This document shows, piece after piece, positions 10,272 through 18,582 of a DNA stretch of 64,000 nucleotides; within the stretch, counting starts at the first letter, position 1, and every line of letters begins with the position of its first letter. The notes beneath the pieces were generated by a model. It made no database searches. It saw nothing but the letters and a program-made list of their open reading frames with translations, and was not told where the DNA came from. The stretch comes from Aeolococcus sp050734155 (GTDB lineage Bacteria > Chloroflexota > Dormibacteria > Aeolococcales > Aeolococcaceae). The position numbers and the translations under genes were made by a program. The DNA lies in NCBI GenBank assembly GCA_050734155.1, contig JBOHUD010000009.1:16753-80752 (forward strand), in the 5' to 3' direction.

Positions 10272-11546
10272 ATGAGCGAGGTTGGTGTCGGTCTGATCGG
10301 CCTGGGCACGGTGGGCGCGGTGGTGGCGCGCCGCCTGGTCGGCGAGTGGGAGCTGCTCTCCCACCGCGCCGGCGCCATCCCGGTGCTGCGCCGGGCCGCG
10401 GTCCGCGATCCCAGCCGGCCTCGCGACCTCGCCCTGCCCACGGTGCAGCTCGACTCCGACCCCGAGTCCCTGGTCGACGACGCCACAGTGGAGATCGTGG
10501 TCGAGCTGATGGGCGGCGTCGACCGTGCCAGCGCGCTCATGGAGCGGGCGCTGCGGGCCCGCAAGCCGGTGGTCACCGCCAACAAGGCGGCGCTCGCCGC
10601 GCACGGGCTGGAGCTGGCCGCCCTGGCCGTCGAGCGCGGCGTCTCGCTGCGCTACGAGGCCGCGGTGGGAGCCGGGCTGCCGGTGGTGGGGGTGCTCCGC
10701 GACAGCCTCCGCGGCGATCGCATCGCCGGCCTGGAGATGATCATCAACAGCACCACCAACCTGATCCTCACGCGCATGGAGCGAGACCACATCGCGCTCC
10801 ACACCGCGGTGCTCGAGGCGCAGGCGCGCGGCCTCGCCGAGACCGACCCCGCCGCCGACGTCGACGGCCACGACGCCGCCGCCAAGCTGGTGCTGCTCGG
10901 CAGGCTCGCCTTCGACGCCCCGCTGACGACCGCCGACGTCCACAGGGTGGGCATCGGCGGCCTGACGGTGGAGGACATCGCCGGCGCCGCCCGGCTGGGA
11001 GGGAGCCTCAAGCTGGTGGCCGGCGCGGTCCGCGACGGCGACGTGGTCACGCTCTGGGTGCGTCCCACGGTGGTGGGCGCCAAGCACCCGCTGCATGGCG
11101 TGGACGGCGCCGACAACGCGGTGCTGATCAGCTCCGACCTCGCCGGCCAGCTGCGCCTGCGCGGGCTCGGGGGCGGCGGCGACAGCACCGCCAGCGCGGT
11201 GCTGTCGGACATCGTGGCCACCGTCTCCAGCCCGTCGACGCCACCGCCGCTGCCCAGCGCTGCGGCGGCGATCGGCGACGTTGCCGACGCCGAGCGCGGT
11301 GGCTACCTGCGGGTCCGGCTGCGCCCCCGGGCGGAGGCGGCGGAGCTGGTCCTCCAGGCGCTCGAGGACCGCGGCATCCCGGTGCTCGGCTCAGCGCTGC
11401 TCAGCGGGGCGGACGGGGGCACCGAGCTGGTGCTGCTCACCGGGGCGGTGCAGCGCGCCATGCTGGAGCGCGCCACCGAGACGCTCGACTCCCTGCCGGC
11501 GGTGGCCGAGGTGGCCGCGGTGATGGACTGGGCGGGACCCGCCTGA
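10272..11546 (+). CDS. hom: Homoserine dehydrogenase
   Basis: 424 residues. Reduces aspartate semialdehyde to homoserine, the branch step to threonine and methionine. N-terminal NAD(P) fold (GLIGLGTVGAVVARRL); conserved catalytic block TANKAALAAHG, YEAAVGAGLPV and NSTTNLIL; then the acidic loop ETDPAADVDGHDAAAK. A C-terminal ACT-like regulatory domain (about 340-424) suggests threonine feedback. The TGA stop shares its A with the thrC ATG, so translation is probably coupled. Confidence 0.95.
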   Translation: MSEVGVGLIGLGTVGAVVARRLVGEWELLSHRAGAIPVLRRAAVRDPSRPRDLALPTVQLDSDPESLVDDATVEIVVELMGGVDRASALMERALRARKPVVTANKAALAAHGLELAALAVERGVSLRYEAAVGAGLPVVGVLRDSLRGDRIAGLEMIINSTTNLILTRMERDHIALHTAVLEAQARGLAETDPAADVDGHDAAAKLVLLGRLAFDAPLTTADVHRVGIGGLTVEDIAGAARLGGSLKLVAGAVRDGDVVTLWVRPTVVGAKHPLHGVDGADNAVLISSDLAGQLRLRGLGGGGDSTASAVLSDIVATVSSPSTPPPLPSAAAAIGDVADAERGGYLRVRLRPRAEAAELVLQALEDRGIPVLGSALLSGADGGTELVLLTGAVQRAMLERATETLDSLPAVAEVAAVMDWAGPA

Positions 11547-12601
11547 TGGTCGGCCGGCTGGGGGTGATCGCCCGCTACGGCGACCGCCTGCCGATCACCG
11601 CGGGCACGCCGCGGATCACCCTGTTCGAGGGCGAGACGCCCTGCCTTCCGGCCCCGCGGCTGTGCGCCGAGCTGGGCCTGGCGTCGCTCCACCTCAAGGT
11701 GGAGGGACAGAACCCGACCGGCTCCTTCAAGGATCGCGGCATGGTGGTGGCGGTGGCCCGGGCGCTGGAGGCGGGCAGCCGCGCCCTGGTCTGCGCCAGC
11801 ACCGGCAACACCTCGGCGTCGGCGGCGGCGTACGGGGCCCGCTTCGGGCTGCGCACGGTGGTGGTGATCCCGGCCGGGCGGATCGCCGCCGGCAAGCTGG
11901 TCCAGGCCCAGGTCCACGGTGCCCAGGTTCTGGCCATACCTGGCAACTTCGATCAAGCGCTGGCGGCGGTGCGCCGCCTCGCCGACGATCACCCGGTGAC
12001 GCTGGTCAACTCGGTCAACCCGCATCGCATCGAGGGCCAGAAGACCGCCGCCTTCGAGATCGTCGACGACCTCGGTGACGCCCCCGACGTGGTCGCCATC
12101 CCGGTGGGCAATGCCGGCAACATCACCGCCTACTGGCGCGGTTTTCGCGAGTACCGCGCGGATGGCTCGTGCACCCGGCTGCCGCGCCTGCTGGGGGGCC
12201 AGGCGGCCGGGTCCGCGCCGCTGGTGCTCGGCCATCCCGTCCTGGCCCCGGAGACCGTGGCCACGGCGATCCGCATCGGCAACCCGGCGTCCTGGCAGGG
12301 CGCGATCGAGGCGCGCGACCAGTCGGAGGGCGCCATCCTCGCCGTCGCGGACGCCGACATCCTCGCCGCCCAGCACGACCTGGCCACTCTCGAGGGGGTG
12401 TTCTGCGAGCCGGCGTCGGCCACCTCGCTCGCCGTGCTCCGCGCGGCGGTGCGCGACGGCATCGTGGCGGCCGGCGCGACCGTGGTGTGCGTGCTCACCG
12501 GCAACGGGCTCAAGGACGCCGGGGCTGCCGGGGAGAGACTGCCCGCGCCCACCAGCGTCGACGGCGACCCCGCCTCGCTGGCCGCGGCGCTGGATCTCTG
12601 A
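11546..12601 (+). CDS. thrC: Threonine synthase
   Basis: 351-residue PLP enzyme converting O-phosphohomoserine to threonine. The PLP lysine is Lys62 in NPTGSFKDRGM. Other fold type II marks are CASTGNTSASAAAYGA, the phosphate loop PVGNAGNITAYWRGF and the late Ser-rich CEPASATSLAVL. The start ATG at 11546 sits within the hom stop (TGATG) and the stop overlaps thrB in the same way. Length is that of the short, bacterial/actinobacterial class. Confidence 0.95.
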   Translation: MVGRLGVIARYGDRLPITAGTPRITLFEGETPCLPAPRLCAELGLASLHLKVEGQNPTGSFKDRGMVVAVARALEAGSRALVCASTGNTSASAAAYGARFGLRTVVVIPAGRIAAGKLVQAQVHGAQVLAIPGNFDQALAAVRRLADDHPVTLVNSVNPHRIEGQKTAAFEIVDDLGDAPDVVAIPVGNAGNITAYWRGFREYRADGSCTRLPRLLGGQAAGSAPLVLGHPVLAPETVATAIRIGNPASWQGAIEARDQSEGAILAVADADILAAQHDLATLEGVFCEPASATSLAVLRAAVRDGIVAAGATVVCVLTGNGLKDAGAAGERLPAPTSVDGDPASLAAALDL

Positions 12602-13506
12602 TGCGCGCCACCGTCCGCGTCCCCGCCAGCGTCGCCAACCTCGGCCCCGGGTTCGACATGCTGGCGCTGGCGCTCGGCCCCCAGAACGAGGTGATCGCAA
12701 CCAGCACCGGCGATGCCCGGGTGGCCCTCGACATCCCCGCCGGCGACGACGACCAGCTGCGTGATCCCGCCCACAACCTGGTGGCGCGTGCCTACCTGGA
12801 GAGCTGCGCGCGCCTGGGCGTTCGCCACCGCGATCGCGGTGTGCAGCTGCGCTGCGTCAACGCCATCCCGATCGCGGCCGGCCTTGGTTCGAGCGCAGCG
12901 GCCACGCTCAGCGGCGTGCTCGCGGCGGTGGCGCTGCACCGCGCGCCCTGGGACGAGCGCGAGATCCTCGACTGCGCGGTCGGTCTCGAGGGACACCTCG
13001 ACAACCTGGCCGCCGCGCTCCTGGGCGGGCTGGTGATCTGCGCCCCCGGCGCCGCCGTGCGGCGCATCGACGCGCCCGACGAGCTGCACGCGGTGGTCTT
13101 CGCCCCCACGGCGCGGCTCACCACCCGTGAGGCTCGCCAGGTCGTCGCCCAGCAGTTCTCGCGCGATGACGCGATCTTCAACGCGTCGCGCTGCGCCCTG
13201 CTGGTCCGGGCGGTGCTGCTTCGCGACCACGCGGCCCTGCGCGAGGCCATGGATGACCGCTGGCACCAGGCGCAGCGGGCGGCGCTGCTGCCGGCCACGG
13301 CGGGGCTGATCGAGGCCGCCTACGACGCCGGCGCGGATGGGGCGTGCCTGGCCGGCGCCGGGCCTTCGGTGCTGGCCCTCTGCGCGCGGCACCCCGAGGC
13401 GGTCGGCGCCGCGCTGGAGTCGGCGGCGCAGCGGCTGGCGGTGCCGGGCACCGTGCTGGTCATGCGGCCCCGCAACTACGGCGCGCGCGTCGAGGTGGGC
13501 ATGTGA
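12601..13506 (+). CDS. thrB: Homoserine kinase
   Basis: 301-residue GHMP-family kinase that phosphorylates homoserine for ThrC. Motif 1 is PASVANLGPGFDMLALAL, the ATP-binding motif 2 is PIAAGLGSSAAATLSG, and motif 3 is DGACLAGAGPSVLAL near the C-terminus. The start at 12601 is fixed by the TGATG junction with thrC. It overlaps lysC by 4 bp. Confidence 0.95.
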   Translation: MRATVRVPASVANLGPGFDMLALALGPQNEVIATSTGDARVALDIPAGDDDQLRDPAHNLVARAYLESCARLGVRHRDRGVQLRCVNAIPIAAGLGSSAAATLSGVLAAVALHRAPWDEREILDCAVGLEGHLDNLAAALLGGLVICAPGAAVRRIDAPDELHAVVFAPTARLTTREARQVVAQQFSRDDAIFNASRCALLVRAVLLRDHAALREAMDDRWHQAQRAALLPATAGLIEAAYDAGADGACLAGAGPSVLALCARHPEAVGAALESAAQRLAVPGTVLVMRPRNYGARVEVGM

Positions 13507-14717
13507 CGGTCGTGCAGAAGTACGGGGGCAGCAGCCTCGCCGGGGTGCAGCGGCTGCGTGCCGTGGCCGAGCGCGTCGCTGCGTGCCGCGCCGCCAGCGA
13601 TCGCGTCGTGGTCGTGGTCAGCGCCATGGGCGACACCACCGACGAGCTCACCGCCCTGGCCCATCAGCTCGACGACGACCCCGCGTCGCGGGAGATGGAC
13701 ATGCTGCTCAGCACCGGCGAGACGGTCACCGCGCCCCTGCTCGCCATGGCGCTGCATGCCCGCGGCGTCGAGGCGGTCTCGCTGAGCGGCCTGCAGGCGG
13801 GGATCAGGACCAGCGCCACGCATCGCAGCGCGCGCATCGTCGACATCGTCCCCGAGCGGGTCATCGAGCACCTGGACGCGGGACTCGTGGTGGTCGTCGC
13901 CGGCTTCCAGGGCGTGTCCGAACAGCTCGACGTCACCACCCTGGGGCGGGGGGGCTCCGACACCACCGCCGTGGCCCTGGCGGTGGCGCTGCACGCCCGC
14001 CAGTGCGAGATCTACACCGACGTCGACGGCATCCACAGCGCCGACCCCCGGGTGGTCGCCGAAGCGCGGCCCATCGCGGTGATCGCCTACGACGAGATGC
14101 TCGAGCTGGCCGCGGCAGGGGCCGCGGTCATGCACCCGCGGGCTGTCGAGATCGGCGAGGCATACTCCATGCCGATCCGGGTGCGCTCGGCCTTCGTCGA
14201 TGGCCCCGGCACCCTCATCCGAAGGCACCACCACATGGAAGACCGCCCCAAGGTGCGCGGCATCGCCCACGAGACCGACGTCGCCAAGGTGACCCTGCTG
14301 GGGGTGGCCGATCGCCCCGGCATCGCCGCCGCGGTGTTCGGACCGCTGGGCGCGTCGCACATCAATGTCGACATCATCGTCCAGAACGTCAGCCATTCCG
14401 GTCACACGGATCTCTCCTTCACCCTCGCCGAGTCCGACCTGGGGCGCGCCCGCCCGGTGCTCGAGGATGTGGTCCCCGCGGTGGGCGCTGCGGGCTACGA
14501 CGCCGACCGCGACATCGCCAAGGTGACCGTGGTCGGCTCGGGACTGCTGGGTTCCCCCGGCGTGGTCGCGCGGATCTTCGAGACGCTGGCAGGGGAGTCG
14601 ATCAACATCCGCATGATCAGCACCGGCGAGATCCGGGTCACCTGCATCATCGACCGCGATCGCGTCGAGGACGCGGTCCGCGCGCTCCATCGCGCCTTCG
14701 AGCTCGACCTCCTGTGA
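13503..14717 (+). CDS. lysC: Aspartate kinase
   Basis: 404 residues, the usual length of a monofunctional aspartokinase. It commits aspartate to the lysine/threonine/methionine pathways. N-terminal kinase motif VQKYGGSSL, catalytic loop STGETVTAPLLA, and GRGGSDTTAVALA. Two C-terminal ACT domains (VTLLGVADRPGIAAAVF and VTVVGSGLLGSPGVVARIF) indicate allosteric feedback. GTG 13503 is chosen because the longer frame has no family similarity and this start overlaps the thrB stop by 4 bp. Clustered with hom-thrC-thrB in one transcription unit. Confidence 0.95.
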   Translation: MTVVQKYGGSSLAGVQRLRAVAERVAACRAASDRVVVVVSAMGDTTDELTALAHQLDDDPASREMDMLLSTGETVTAPLLAMALHARGVEAVSLSGLQAGIRTSATHRSARIVDIVPERVIEHLDAGLVVVVAGFQGVSEQLDVTTLGRGGSDTTAVALAVALHARQCEIYTDVDGIHSADPRVVAEARPIAVIAYDEMLELAAAGAAVMHPRAVEIGEAYSMPIRVRSAFVDGPGTLIRRHHHMEDRPKVRGIAHETDVAKVTLLGVADRPGIAAAVFGPLGASHINVDIIVQNVSHSGHTDLSFTLAESDLGRARPVLEDVVPAVGAAGYDADRDIAKVTVVGSGLLGSPGVVARIFETLAGESINIRMISTGEIRVTCIIDRDRVEDAVRALHRAFELDLL

Positions 14718-14727
14718 CCGGGTCGCC

Positions 14728-15816
14728 GTGAGCCTGTCGGTGGCCATCGTCGGCCTGCCCAACGCGGGCAAGTCGACGCTCTTCAACGCGCTGACCAGGG
14801 CGGGGGCGGCGGTCGGCAACTACCCCTTCACCACCATCGAGCCCAACACCGGCATGGTGGCGGTGCCCGACAGCCGGCTCGACAGGCTGGCGGCCCTGTT
14901 CCAGCCACCCCGGGTGATCGCGGCGACGGTCACGTTCACCGACATCGCCGGCCTGGTCCGCGGCGCCAGCCGGGGCGAGGGCCTGGGCAACAGGTTCCTG
15001 GGCCACATCCGCGAGTGCGACGCCATCGCCCTGGTGGTGCGCGACTTCGAGGACTCCGACGTCAGCCACGTCGAGGGAACCGTCGACTGTGTGCGCGACA
15101 TCGACACAGTCGAGCTGGAGCTGCAGCTCGCCGACCTCGAGACCGTGACCAAGCGGCTCGAGAAGGTGGAGAAGACCGTGCGCCTGCAGAAGGAGAAGGC
15201 GGCAGACACGATCGCCCTCCTGCAGCGGGTGCGCGACCATCTCGACCAGGGAGCGCCGCTGCGCACCATGCGGCTCGGTGCCGCCGACCGGGAGACGCTC
15301 CACGACCTCTGGCTGCTCACCGCCAACCCCATGGTGGTGGTGGTCAACATCGCCGAGGGTGCCGCCGTCGCCGAGCCGCCGGGGCCGCTGCGGACGCGCG
15401 CCGCCCAGAGCGGCGCCGACATCGTGGTCATCTCGGCGCGGATCGAGGCCGAGCTGGCCGAGCTCGAGCCCGCCGACCGCGGCGCCTTCCTCGCCGACCT
15501 CGGCATCACCGAGCCGGGGCTGGACCTGCTGGCTCGCCACGCCTACGGCCTGCTCGACCTGGTGACCTTCTTCACCGCCGGGGAGAAGGAGGTGCGTGCC
15601 TGGCAGCTGCGTCGGGGGCTGACCGCGCTCGATGCGGCCGGCTCCATCCACACCGACTTCGCCAGGGGATTCATCCGCGCCGAGGTCAGCGACGCCGAGG
15701 ACCTGCTCGCGGCCGGGTCGTACGGTGCGCTGCGCGAGCAGGGCAGGCAGCGCCTCGAGGGCAGGGACTACGTCATCCGCGACGGCGACGTCGTGCACTT
15801 CAGGTTCAACGTCTGA
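14728..15816 (+). CDS. ychF: Ribosome-associated ATPase YchF/OLA1 family
   Basis: 362 residues. P-loop GLPNAGKSTLFNAL, G2/G3 region (NYPFTTIEPNTG, DIAGLVRGAS), then the YchF-specific NPMVVVVNIAE in place of NKxD, a coiled coil (about 130-170), and a C-terminal TGS domain (TFFTAGEKEVRAWQLRRG). The family hydrolyses ATP, binds ribosomes and affects stress responses. The GTG start is 10 bp after lysC, so co-transcription with the amino-acid genes is likely. Confidence 0.95.
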   Translation: MSLSVAIVGLPNAGKSTLFNALTRAGAAVGNYPFTTIEPNTGMVAVPDSRLDRLAALFQPPRVIAATVTFTDIAGLVRGASRGEGLGNRFLGHIRECDAIALVVRDFEDSDVSHVEGTVDCVRDIDTVELELQLADLETVTKRLEKVEKTVRLQKEKAADTIALLQRVRDHLDQGAPLRTMRLGAADRETLHDLWLLTANPMVVVVNIAEGAAVAEPPGPLRTRAAQSGADIVVISARIEAELAELEPADRGAFLADLGITEPGLDLLARHAYGLLDLVTFFTAGEKEVRAWQLRRGLTALDAAGSIHTDFARGFIRAEVSDAEDLLAAGSYGALREQGRQRLEGRDYVIRDGDVVHFRFNV

Positions 15817-16026
15817 TCGCGTTGCGCGCCTGCCGTGGTCGACGGCACCGGTCGGGATCGGGCTGCAGACGCCGGATGGGATCGGCCTCGACGAGGACGT
15901 GAAGCCGGAGCTGGTTGGGGGGCCCGGCGCCTGCTGCCCAGGGTTCCCGATGGAGGGCGAACCCCACATCTTGTGGTTCCAGCCGGACAGTACCACACCA
16001 TGCGGGGGTCTGTGGGGCAACCACCC

Positions 16027-16173
16027 GGGGCGGCGCCGGGGGACAGCTTCGCAGCGCAAGTTCTGCAGGCGCCCGAGGTCGAGGCGGACGCGCCGGTGGC
16101 GCGTTCGGCTCGGCCGCCACTGGCGCCGAAGCCTGTCTGCAGCGCAAGCAGATGTCCCCCCGGCGCCGCCCCC
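16027..16173. repeat. Large imperfect inverted repeat enclosing nested hairpins
   Basis: Left arm 16027-16045 (GGGGCGGCGCCGGGGGACA) matches the reverse complement of 16153-16173, apart from one extra G in the G-run. Inside are a perfect 7-bp hairpin ACGCGCC-ggt-GGCGCGT (16088-16104), a pair of GGCGCC boxes, and a repeated GCAGCGCAAG next to each arm. It could fold as one branched RNA or be a small miniature element. No flanking target duplication is clear. Confidence 0.45.
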
Positions 16174-16174
16174 G

Positions 16175-16203
16175 TTGGTTCCGGTTCCGGGCGATCCGAT
16201 ACC
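16175..16203 (+). promoter_or_regulatory. Predicted promoter TTGGTT-N17-GATACC
   Basis: A -35-like TTGGTT and a -10-like GATACC separated by 17 bp, ending 12 bases before ATG 16216. This is one of the few promoters here with a recognisable -35. Confidence 0.5.
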
Positions 16204-16215
16204 CTTGGCGCGGCC

Positions 16216-16623
16216 ATGGCCAAGAAGACCCGCAAGCAGAAGCAGCGCGCCGTCCAGCGACGCCCCGGCCCGTCGGTGGCGCCTCCCACGGCATCGGCGC
16301 CCTCCGGGGTCGCCGTCGAGGCCGAGGATCTCCAGCCGGCCGCTCCCGCCTCGGCCTCGGTTGCAGTCGACCTCGGCACCCCGGAGCCGGCCCGCCGCAG
16401 GGTCGAACGGGTGTCGCCGGCGGCCGCCCCGGTGGGCCGGGTAAAGCCCGGCCGCGGCCCCGCCGCGGGGTACATCCAACCGCTGGAGAGCGAGGACGCC
16501 GCCATCCCCTTCGACCGGGTTCCCTACGTGCCCGCCGACCTCCGCCGCGTCGCCATCATCGCCGGGCTGATGATCGCGCTCATCATCGTTGCAGACATCA
16601 TCGTCAGCAACGTGGTGAAGTAG
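16216..16623 (+). CDS. Small basic protein with a single C-terminal membrane anchor
   Basis: 135 residues, family not recognised. Residues 1-16 are strongly basic (MAKKTRKQKQRAVQRR), about 17-100 are Ala/Pro-rich and probably disordered, and 112-134 form the only hydrophobic segment (VAIIAGLMIALIIVADII and on), followed by a single Lys. There is no signal peptide, so the topology is that of a tail-anchored protein with a cytoplasmic N-terminus. ATG 16216 is supported by the promoter; the longer open frame is rejected. The next gene, 8 bp away, is an ArsA/Get3-like ATPase, the family that delivers tail-anchored proteins in eukaryotes. A client or partner role is an inference. Confidence 0.75.
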   Translation: MAKKTRKQKQRAVQRRPGPSVAPPTASAPSGVAVEAEDLQPAAPASASVAVDLGTPEPARRRVERVSPAAAPVGRVKPGRGPAAGYIQPLESEDAAIPFDRVPYVPADLRRVAIIAGLMIALIIVADIIVSNVVK

Positions 16624-16631
16624 CGGCGCCC

Positions 16632-17804
16632 GTGCGGGTCATCCTCTACACCGGCAAGGGCGGGGTGGGCAAGACCACTGTGGCCGCGGCCACCGCGGTG
16701 GCCTGCGCCAAGCTCGGTCATCGCACGCTGATCATCTCCACCGACGCCGCCCACTCCCTGGGCGACTCCTTCGACACCGAGCTCGGCGACCATCCCACCC
16801 GGGTCGCCCACAACCTCGACGCCCAGGAGATCAACGCTCTCCACGAGATGGAGGAGCACTGGGAGCGCGTCCACAGCTACCTGATCTCGCTCTTCGCCTC
16901 CTGGGGAGTCGACGACTTCGTGGCCGAGGAGATGGCCACGCCGCCGGGCATGGAGGAGGTGGCCAGCCTGATGTGGATCAAGCGGCACAAGGAGCAGGGC
17001 AACTACGACGTGGTCATCGTCGACTGCGCGCCCACCGGCGAGACCCTGCAGCTGCTCGCCTTCCCCGATGTCGCCCGCTGGTACCTGACCAAGATCTTCC
17101 CCTTGGAGCGCAAGGTGTGGAAGGTGGCCCGGCCGGTCGTCCAGCCCTTCACCAACATCCCCCTGCCCACCGATGACATCTTCGGCCACGTCAAGGACCT
17201 GCTCTTCGACCTCGACGGCATGAAGAACATCCTCGGCGATCCCAAGGTCTGCACCGTTCGCCTGGTGCTCAACCTCGAGAAGATGGTGGTCAAGGAGGCC
17301 CAGCGTGCCTTCACCTACCTCTGTCTCTACGATTACCTGACCGACCTCGTGGTGGTGAACCGGGTGCTGCCCGACACGGTCACCGACGAGTACTTCGATG
17401 CCTGGCACCGCTCTCAGAAGAGGTACGACGCCATGGTCGACACCGCCTTCTCCCCGGTGCCGATCCGGCGCACGCCGCTGTTCGACCACGAGATCGTGGG
17501 CCTGGAATCGCTCGCCGAGATGGCCATGTCCATCTTCGCCGACACCGACCCCAGCCGGCACTTCCACACCACCGTCTCGCAGCAGCTCAGGAAGGTGGGC
17601 AAGGGCTACGAGCTCCGCCTCCAACTGCCGTTCGTCGGCAAGGACGAGGTGGACATCACCCACCGGCCCGGCGAGCTGTTCGTCAGCGTGGGTCCCTACA
17701 AGCGCGAGATCAGCCTGCCCCGCGTGCTCAACGGCACCAGGGTGACCCGTGGCAAGCTCGACTCGGGTGTGCTCCGGGTCACCTTCTCGGGAGCGTCCCC
17801 ATGA
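16632..17804 (+). CDS. ArsA/Get3-family ATPase with C-terminal alpha-crystallin-like domain (Get3d type)
   Basis: 390 residues. SIMIBI ATPase with deviant Walker A GKGGVGKTT (residues 8-16), switch I STDAAHSLGDSFD, switch II DCAPTGETLQLLAFP (about 129-143), and the A-loop-like region VVVNRVLPDTV. Residues about 323-388 (YELRLQLPFVGKDEVDI through GVLRVTFSG) form an HSP20/alpha-crystallin-like sandwich. That architecture is known from Get3d proteins of cyanobacteria and plants. There is only one ATPase half and no CxxC zinc pair, unlike arsenite-pump ArsA and yeast Get3; no ars genes are nearby. The GTG start lies 8 bp after the tail-anchored gene. Soluble, probably a homodimer. Confidence 0.85.
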   Translation: MRVILYTGKGGVGKTTVAAATAVACAKLGHRTLIISTDAAHSLGDSFDTELGDHPTRVAHNLDAQEINALHEMEEHWERVHSYLISLFASWGVDDFVAEEMATPPGMEEVASLMWIKRHKEQGNYDVVIVDCAPTGETLQLLAFPDVARWYLTKIFPLERKVWKVARPVVQPFTNIPLPTDDIFGHVKDLLFDLDGMKNILGDPKVCTVRLVLNLEKMVVKEAQRAFTYLCLYDYLTDLVVVNRVLPDTVTDEYFDAWHRSQKRYDAMVDTAFSPVPIRRTPLFDHEIVGLESLAEMAMSIFADTDPSRHFHTTVSQQLRKVGKGYELRLQLPFVGKDEVDITHRPGELFVSVGPYKREISLPRVLNGTRVTRGKLDSGVLRVTFSGASP

Positions 17805-18046
17805 CCGACACCAGCCCCTTCCCGACCAAGGTGCTGAGCGACGCGGCGCGGCTGCTGGCCACCTCCCTGGGCGAGCTGGTGCCGCCGGAGGCTCAGCTCC
17901 ACCTGCTCAACGCCCAGCGCGAGCTGCTTCTGGCCATCGCTGTCATCATCGAGCACAACAGCGGCCGCAGCCCGCGGCAGCCACGGGCGCGCCGCGCCGC
18001 CGGCAGGCGCGCCCCTCGCCGTCCCAAGCGCGTCGAGCTCGATTGA
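17801..18046 (+). CDS. Small protein of unknown function (81 aa)
   Basis: Starts in an ATGA overlap with the ArsA-like gene. Residues 8-50 look like amphipathic helices (VLSDAARLLATSLGELV, LHLLNAQRELLLAIAVIIEH); residues 55-78 are Arg/Pro-rich and highly basic. No TM or signal peptide. The overlap on both sides (it shares TTGA with the NUDIX gene) supports a real gene. I recognise no family. Confidence 0.7.
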   Translation: MTDTSPFPTKVLSDAARLLATSLGELVPPEAQLHLLNAQRELLLAIAVIIEHNSGRSPRQPRARRAAGRRAPRRPKRVELD

Positions 18047-18582
18047 CCCGCCGCGACCGGCGGCCCCAGCGTCCGTCGCAGGTCGTCGTGGACGGTGTGG
18101 TGTGGCCGGTGCAGGGTGCCCAGGCGGCCATCGTGGACGGCTCGCGCGTCCTCCTCCAGCTCCGCCCCTTCCCTCCCGGCTGGGAGCTGCCCGGTGGCCA
18201 CGTCGAGCGCGACGAGGACCCGGCGCAGACGGCGGTGCGCGAGGCTGAGGAGGAGACCGGCTACCGGGTCAACATCCGCGGCCTGGTCGGCGTGTACTCG
18301 TGGAGCGGACTGCGCAACGCCGCCGACGCGGTGTTCCTCGCCGAGATCGCGGGCGGCCATCCCCGCTGGAGCATCGAGGCGCTGCGCACCATCTTCGTCA
18401 GCGCCGACCGCCTCCCCCGCACCGCGTTCCCCTGGTGCCGGCAGCGCGTCTACGATGCGCTGGCGCGGTCGGAGGGCGCGCCTCCGGTGCACCGCGTGCA
18501 GCCGGTCACCGCGCGGACGGTGGCGGGCTTCGGGACCAGCTGGTTGAGCGCTCCGCTGGACCGGCTGCGGCACCGTGACTGA
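18043..18582 (+). CDS. NUDIX hydrolase
   Basis: 179 residues. The Nudix box is complete: G-x5-E-x7-REAEEETG (GGHVERDEDP to REAEEETGY, about residues 47-70). The family cleaves nucleoside diphosphates linked to another group; the substrate here is unknown. The TTG at 18043 overlaps the previous stop (TTGA); a GTG about 15-20 codons later is a possible alternative. The end overlaps the exchanger gene by 8 bp. Confidence 0.85.
   Translation: MTRRDRRPQRPSQVVVDGVVWPVQGAQAAIVDGSRVLLQLRPFPPGWELPGGHVERDEDPAQTAVREAEEETGYRVNIRGLVGVYSWSGLRNAADAVFLAEIAGGHPRWSIEALRTIFVSADRLPRTAFPWCRQRVYDALARSEGAPPVHRVQPVTARTVAGFGTSWLSAPLDRLRHRD

Larger units (their letters stand above)
15817..16215. other. Intergenic region after ychF
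   Basis: 399 bp without a gene I can support; the open frames through it are typical GC-rich artefacts. It holds the inverted-repeat block at 16027-16173 and a promoter at 16175-16203. Confidence 0.6.

Noticed and set aside
10346..12601. 751-aa frame covering hom and thrC
   Set aside because: The first half is an Arg/Gly-rich wrong frame of hom; the real thrC begins at ATG 11546.
16632..17804. Arsenite-pump ATPase ArsA
   Set aside because: Only one ATPase half, no metal-binding cysteine set, an HSP20-like domain and no ars genes nearby.
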